Assembly: GCF_003687725.1 (NCBI RefSeq)
Contig: NZ_RDOJ01000003.1
Span: 3,605 to 67,604, forward strand
Length of the DNA stretch: 64,000 bases
Reading direction: 5' to 3'
Origin: Faecalibacter macacae
GTDB lineage: Bacteria; Bacteroidota; Bacteroidia; Flavobacteriales; Weeksellaceae
The position numbers and the translations under genes were made by a program. Position 1 is the first letter of the stretch; every line of letters begins with the position of its first letter. Shown here piece by piece: positions 60,606-64,000 of the stretch. The notes beneath the pieces were generated by a model. It had not been told where the DNA came from, ran no database searches, and saw nothing but the letters and a program-made list of their open reading frames with translations.

Positions 60606-61030
60606 TTTCGTATTTCTTGATAATAAAAACAAGGAATTAAAATAATCATAAACATTGGCTGAATTAAGAATCTTCTGACGTAGAAGAATATCATTTCGCC
60701 AAAATTCAAATTATTATTCAGCATATATGCATAAATTGGTAAGAGAAGAACAAATCCAATAATTCCGACAATTATCGTGAATTTTACATAACTCTGTTTC
60801 CAAAATAATATTTTAACTATAATTACAGTCAAAAATAGATTGATCATGTAACGAAAAAATACATGAGTGTATAATTTTATTAAATCCATTTGTGGTAAAA
60901 TCGTGTGGTTTGAATTTTTGAAGAATGCCAATAATGGATCATAGAATAATTTAGTTTCAAACATTCTAACAGCGATCAATCCAAAGACTAATAATCCTGC
61001 AATTGCATAACGTAAAATTTTATTCGGCAT
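60584..61030 (-). CDS. Exosortase F-associated membrane protein
   Basis: A 148-residue inner-membrane protein with four hydrophobic helices and the family features RYAIAGLLVFGLIAVRMFE, FYDPLLAFFK near residue 30 and FYVRRFLIQP near 117. This matches the protein regularly found beside XrtF in Flavobacteriia. Its start overlaps the end of the exosortase gene by 11 bases, so the two are translationally coupled. Role unknown; presumably a partner in protein sorting. Confidence 0.85.
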   Translation of the reverse strand: MPNKILRYAIAGLLVFGLIAVRMFETKLFYDPLLAFFKNSNHTILPQMDLIKLYTHVFFRYMINLFLTVIIVKILFWKQSYVKFTIIVGIIGFVLLLPIYAYMLNNNLNFGEMIFFYVRRFLIQPMFMIILIPCFYYQEIRNKKATLN

Positions 61031-61559
61031 CAGTTTTCTTTTTAATTACAAATCCTTTAATCCATACAATCCATAAAACGATAATTGATCCATATATAAT
61101 TGCAGGGAACAAATAATCGTGAGACATTTTTGAATATTCAGGAAGAAATCTATAGATATATGTCAATAAAATTATTCTAAAAATATTCATCACAAAAAGT
61201 AAAATTAAACTGATGATGATGTATAAAAATGTCTGTTTAAAAGTGGTGTAAAAGGCTAATATAAAAGCAACAAAAATAATTAAAACAGAAATTGCATTGC
61301 AACCTTCATTTACGATTGATGCAAATTTACCATCAACAAGCAATCGCATAAAATTTTCTTGTCCGTAGTGAATTGATTTTGTTTCAATTCCTATAAAATT
61401 AAATCCTTTAGCTGCTAAATCTGAACTGAATTTTGTGAAAGGATCTGGAATCCCGTTCGGTAAAAATTGATTTAAATACCAATTGTATATTAAAATCATA
61501 AGTACATATGATCCTAAAAATCGAAGTAAGAAAAATATTAATGGTTTGTATTGTTTCAT
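61020..61559 (-). CDS. xrtF: Exosortase family protein XrtF
   Basis: A 179-residue multi-helix membrane protein with the exosortase/archaeosortase catalytic triad: Cys87 (NEGCNAISVLIIF), Arg128 (NIFRIILL) and His147 (MSHDYLFPAII). Exosortases cleave C-terminal sorting signals and join proteins to surface polymers, by analogy with sortases. XrtF is the short flavobacterial type whose substrate is, to my knowledge, not established. It is in an operon with its associated protein, and no PEP-CTERM-like substrate or polysaccharide cluster lies in the window. Confidence 0.9.
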   Translation of the reverse strand: MKQYKPLIFFLLRFLGSYVLMILIYNWYLNQFLPNGIPDPFTKFSSDLAAKGFNFIGIETKSIHYGQENFMRLLVDGKFASIVNEGCNAISVLIIFVAFILAFYTTFKQTFLYIIISLILLFVMNIFRIILLTYIYRFLPEYSKMSHDYLFPAIIYGSIIVLWIVWIKGFVIKKKTDAE

Positions 61560-61580
61560 CGTTTAAACAGGATAGTTGAA

Positions 61581-61588
61581 CAAATATA
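61581..61588 (-). promoter_or_regulatory. -7 box of xrtF (TATATTTG)
   Basis: Perfect consensus on the minus strand, 21 bases before the ATG. Confidence 0.65.
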
Positions 61589-61758
61589 GAAGAAATAGTT
61601 TGATGATTTTTTTATTTCTTAGATTGTTTAAATCAATCCCTAAAATAAAATATCAATACTTATCTAGTGATATTTAGAAAAAAAATCGGTTAGAATAATT
61701 TTTGATAGATGATTTTTACTTTATGATTCTTCTAAGATATTCGTCAATTTCTATTGCT

Positions 61759-61766
61759 TATTTTTG
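61759..61766 (+). promoter_or_regulatory. -7 box of the GAF/fRMsr gene (TATTTTTG)
   Basis: Perfect consensus 20 bases before the ATG. Confidence 0.65.
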
Positions 61767-61786
61767 TGAAAAGAATATAGTATATA

Positions 61787-62233
61787 ATGGAAAGTTTAAA
61801 TAAAAGAATTGATGTGATTTTTGAAGGACAAATTAGTGTTGAAGAAAAATTACAAAAAGTTTGTCAATTATTATCAGATGAAATATCGCATTACAATTGG
61901 GTTGGTTTTTATTTTAAAAATGGAGATAAAAACGAATTAAAATTAGGACCATACGTTGGGGCAGAAACAGATCATACAATTATACCTTACGGAAAAGGAA
62001 TTTGTGGTCAAGTTGCAGAATCTAACGAGACTTTTGTGGTGCCAGATGTATACGCGCAAGATAATTATTTGGCTTGTTCAATCGAAACAAAAGCAGAAAT
62101 CGTAATGCCAATTTTCAAAAATGGAGAAAATATTGGGCAAATTGATATCGATTCTCACACAATTGATCCATTTACTGATGCAGACACAAAATTGTTGGAG
62201 TATATTTGCAACAAAGTTTCTGAAATCATTTAA
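61787..62233 (+). CDS. msrC: GAF-domain free methionine-(R)-sulfoxide reductase
   Basis: A 148-residue single GAF domain close to YebR/MsrC, which reduces free Met-R-sulfoxide with thioredoxin. Cys73 (GKGICGQVA) and Cys97 (NYLACSIETKAEIVMPI) are 24 residues apart, the spacing of E. coli Cys94 and Cys118 as I remember it. A counterpart of E. coli Cys84 is not seen. WVGFYF and IGQIDIDSH are typical of the family. Cytoplasmic. rsmG follows 5 bases later, so the two are co-transcribed. Confidence 0.86.
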   Translation: MESLNKRIDVIFEGQISVEEKLQKVCQLLSDEISHYNWVGFYFKNGDKNELKLGPYVGAETDHTIIPYGKGICGQVAESNETFVVPDVYAQDNYLACSIETKAEIVMPIFKNGENIGQIDIDSHTIDPFTDADTKLLEYICNKVSEII

Positions 62234-62238
62234 TCTAT

Positions 62239-62865
62239 ATGGATTTAATTTTAAAATATTTTCCTGATTTAACTGAAAAACAAATCGAACAATTCAATAA
62301 AGTTGGCGATTTATATAAGCAGTGGAATGAACAAATTAATGTAGTTTCTCGTAAAGACATCGAAGAAATTTATACCAATCACATTTTACATTCTTTGGCA
62401 ATTGCTAAAGTAATGAAATTCGAAGATGGATCAGATGTCTTAGATGTTGGTACAGGTGGTGGTTTACCTGGTATTCCGTTGGCAATTTTATTCCCGAATG
62501 TTAACTTTCATTTAGTGGATTCTATCGGTAAAAAAATAAAAGTTGTACAAGGGGTTGCAGACGGTTTAGGCTTAACTAATGTAAAAGCTGAACAAAAACG
62601 TGCTGAACAATTACACGACAAATACGATTTTGTAGTTTCTCGTGCTGTTACAGCAATGCCACGTTTTGCTGAATGGATTAGAGGAAAATTTAAAAAAGAT
62701 TCTTTAAATCCTCTTCCAAATGGTTTATTATACCTAAAAGGTGGTGATTTATCGGAAGAGTTAAAGGATTTCCCAAATGCTGAATTACACAATATTTCTG
62801 ACTTTTTTGAGGAAGATTTCTTCGAAACAAAAAAAGTAGTTTATCTACATAAAAAAGATATATAA
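62239..62865 (+). CDS. rsmG: 16S rRNA (guanine(527)-N7)-methyltransferase
   Basis: A 208-residue RsmG (GidB): N-terminal helical part WNEQINVVSRKDIEEIYTNH, SAM motif DVLDVGTGGGLPGIPLAIL (about 68-86), and FVVSRAVTAMP near 131. It methylates G527 of 16S rRNA; loss of the homolog causes low-level streptomycin resistance in other bacteria. Co-transcribed with the preceding gene; terminator behind it. Confidence 0.95.
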   Translation: MDLILKYFPDLTEKQIEQFNKVGDLYKQWNEQINVVSRKDIEEIYTNHILHSLAIAKVMKFEDGSDVLDVGTGGGLPGIPLAILFPNVNFHLVDSIGKKIKVVQGVADGLGLTNVKAEQKRAEQLHDKYDFVVSRAVTAMPRFAEWIRGKFKKDSLNPLPNGLLYLKGGDLSEELKDFPNAELHNISDFFEEDFFETKKVVYLHKKDI

Positions 62866-62885
62866 TTTAATTAATTAGATTATTT

Positions 62886-62916
62886 AAAAGCCTTGAATTT
62901 TTCAAGGCTTTTTTTA
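62886..62916 (+). terminator. Intrinsic terminator of rsmG
   Basis: AAAAGCCTTGA / TCAAGGCTTTT with a short loop and T run. Confidence 0.9.
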
Positions 62917-62982
62917 TCATTTTACATGGGAAATCGTTGGTTTTTAACCAATGTTTATGATGATAAAGTGGCTAATTTTTAC

Positions 62983-62990
62983 TATATTTG
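62983..62990 (+). promoter_or_regulatory. -7 box of gyrB (TATATTTG)
   Basis: Perfect consensus about 31 bases before the gyrB ATG. A hairpin GTTGGTT / AACCAAT (62936-62952) lies upstream of it. Confidence 0.7.
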
Positions 62991-63021
62991 TTTGTTTTAA
63001 AAAAGATAGAGAAATACATTT

Positions 63022-64000
63022 ATGAGTAATAACACATATACGGCGGATAATATCCAAGCGTTAGAAGGTATGGAGCACGTACGTCTTCGTCCTTCAATGT
63101 ATATTGGAGATGTCGGAGTTAGAGGTTTACATCACTTAGTTTATGAGGTTGTTGATAACTCTATTGACGAAGCGTTAGCAGGATACTGTGATACGATTAA
63201 GGTGACGATTTTAGAAGGTGATTCAATCCGTGTAGAAGATAACGGACGTGGTATCCCAGTTGATATTCATAAAAAAGAAGGAAAATCTGCTTTAGAAGTT
63301 GTAATGACTAAAATCGGAGCAGGTGGTAAATTTGATAAAGACACGTATAAAGTTTCTGGAGGTTTACACGGTGTTGGTGTTTCTTGTGTTAATGCACTAT
63401 CAAATCACTTATCAGCTGAAGTTTTCAAAAACGGTAAAAAATACATTCAAGAATATTCAAAAGGAAAACCATTATATGATGTAAAAGAGGTTGGTGTAGC
63501 GGATCACAACGGTACAACAGTTACTTTTACACCAGATGATACAATTTTCCAAGAAGTAAGAACATACAACTATTCTACGTTAGCCAATCGTTTACGCGAA
63601 TTAGCATTTTTAAATAAAGGTATTACAATTACTTTAACTGATGAGCGAGAAAGAGACGAAGAAGGTAATCCTTTAACTGAAACTTTTCACTCTGAAGAAG
63701 GATTAAAAGAATTTGTTGCTTTTATCGATGGTAATCGTGAGTCTATCATGGATAAAGTAATCTTTATGGAAGGAGAACGTGATGGAATTCCTGTAGAGGT
63801 TGCAATGAGATACAATACTTCTTATACAGAAAATGTTCACTCGTACGTAAATAACATTAATACACACGAAGGTGGAACTCACTTAACTGGTTTCCGTCGT
63901 GCATTAACTCGTACATTAAAAAAATATGCTGAAGAGAACTTTAATTTAGCAAAAGAAAAAGTTGAGATCGTTGGTGATGATTTCCGTGAAGGTTTAACAG
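63022..64000 (+). CDS. gyrB: DNA gyrase subunit B (5' part, runs off the window)
   Basis: An open frame of 326 codons continuing beyond the window. The GHKL ATPase domain shows EGMEHVRLRPSMYIGDVG, the catalytic Glu region YEVVDNSIDEALAG, the VEDNGRGIPVDIHKKEGKSA segment, and SGGLHGVGVSCVNALS. The transducer domain follows with YVNNINTHEGGTHLTGFRRA. It supplies ATP-driven negative supercoiling with GyrA. The start ATG is 32 bases after a perfect -7 box. ParE is the alternative, but the sequence looks like GyrB. Confidence 0.95.
   Translation, partial: MSNNTYTADNIQALEGMEHVRLRPSMYIGDVGVRGLHHLVYEVVDNSIDEALAGYCDTIKVTILEGDSIRVEDNGRGIPVDIHKKEGKSALEVVMTKIGAGGKFDKDTYKVSGGLHGVGVSCVNALSNHLSAEVFKNGKKYIQEYSKGKPLYDVKEVGVADHNGTTVTFTPDDTIFQEVRTYNYSTLANRLRELAFLNKGITITLTDERERDEEGNPLTETFHSEEGLKEFVAFIDGNRESIMDKVIFMEGERDGIPVEVAMRYNTSYTENVHSYVNNINTHEGGTHLTGFRRALTRTLKKYAEENFNLAKEKVEIVGDDFREGLT

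Overview
The window looks like chromosomal DNA of a low-GC Bacteroidota, class Flavobacteriia, most likely family Weeksellaceae or a close relative. I cannot fix the genus; Empedobacter-like is a guess. The grounds are: many TAnnTTTG -7 boxes upstream of genes; A-rich start contexts almost without Shine-Dalgarno sequences; a short primary sigma factor; GLPGLI-family and XrtF exosortase proteins; a secreted metalloprotease with a C-terminal type IX secretion (T9SS) sorting domain; and dispersed palindromic repeats of flavobacterial style. No phage, insertion sequence, integrase, CRISPR array or rRNA gene was seen. Most genes are housekeeping.

Layout. 1-423: dispersed repeat copy and a run of inverted repeats in front of a trimethylamine-monooxygenase-like gene. 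1.9-4.2 kb: two TRIC/UPF0126 membrane paralogs and a formimidoylglutamase. 4.3-7.0 kb: rpoD (with an exceptionally strong Shine-Dalgarno), two uncharacterised proteins, rpe. 7.0-12.3 kb: recX, a lipoprotein, a CAT-like acetyltransferase, an EamA transporter and a serine hydrolase, separated by dispersed repeats. 12.3-17.5 kb: lepA, a TonB-C-terminal-like secreted protein, and a divergent methionine locus (metX / osmC-like / metZ). 17.5-22.3 kb: lipoprotein plus HGSNAT-like membrane protein, DEAD-box helicase, a 738 bp gap with a 290 bp tandem duplication, and threonine aldolase. 22.4-25.3 kb: an OmpR-type two-component system followed by two PepSY-like proteins, with matching 11 bp-phased direct repeats in front of both units.

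25.4-31.6 kb: pcm, a Gfo/Idh/MocA oxidoreductase, 3-hydroxybutyryl-CoA dehydrogenase, tpx, an aspartate aminotransferase, a small membrane ORF without a usable start codon, tRNA-Met and a ferredoxin-NADP reductase. 31.6-39.7 kb: a GLPGLI / CarboxypepD-like pair, AIM24 protein, 2Fe-2S ferredoxin, polA, a second TonB-C-terminal-like protein, a second lipoprotein paralog and a LuxR-type regulator. 39.7-47.5 kb: a minus-strand operon gpmI-HAD-map-methyltransferase, recQ lacking its zinc cysteines, and divergent kpsF-tatC. 47.5-52.4 kb: etfBA, bifunctional nuclease, nucleoside permease, DUF2752 protein, folA. 52.5-64 kb: M1 aminopeptidase, lipoprotein, T9SS reprolysin-like protease, thyA, small membrane proteins, rlmB, the XrtF exosortase pair, a free-Met-sulfoxide reductase, rsmG, and the 5' part of gyrB running off the window.

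Functional links visible here: metX and metZ form the acylhomoserine direct-sulfhydrylation route; ferredoxin and ferredoxin-NADP reductase are plausible partners; etfBA and hbd fit acyl-CoA oxidation; the histidine kinase/regulator pair probably controls the PepSY genes. I found no clear undescribed multi-gene system. The strongest leads are regulatory: the hairpin array before tmm, the rpoD Shine-Dalgarno, the PepSY operator repeats, the kpsF leader, and the duplicated intergenic element. All functional statements come from reading the sequence and remembered family knowledge; no searches were run.
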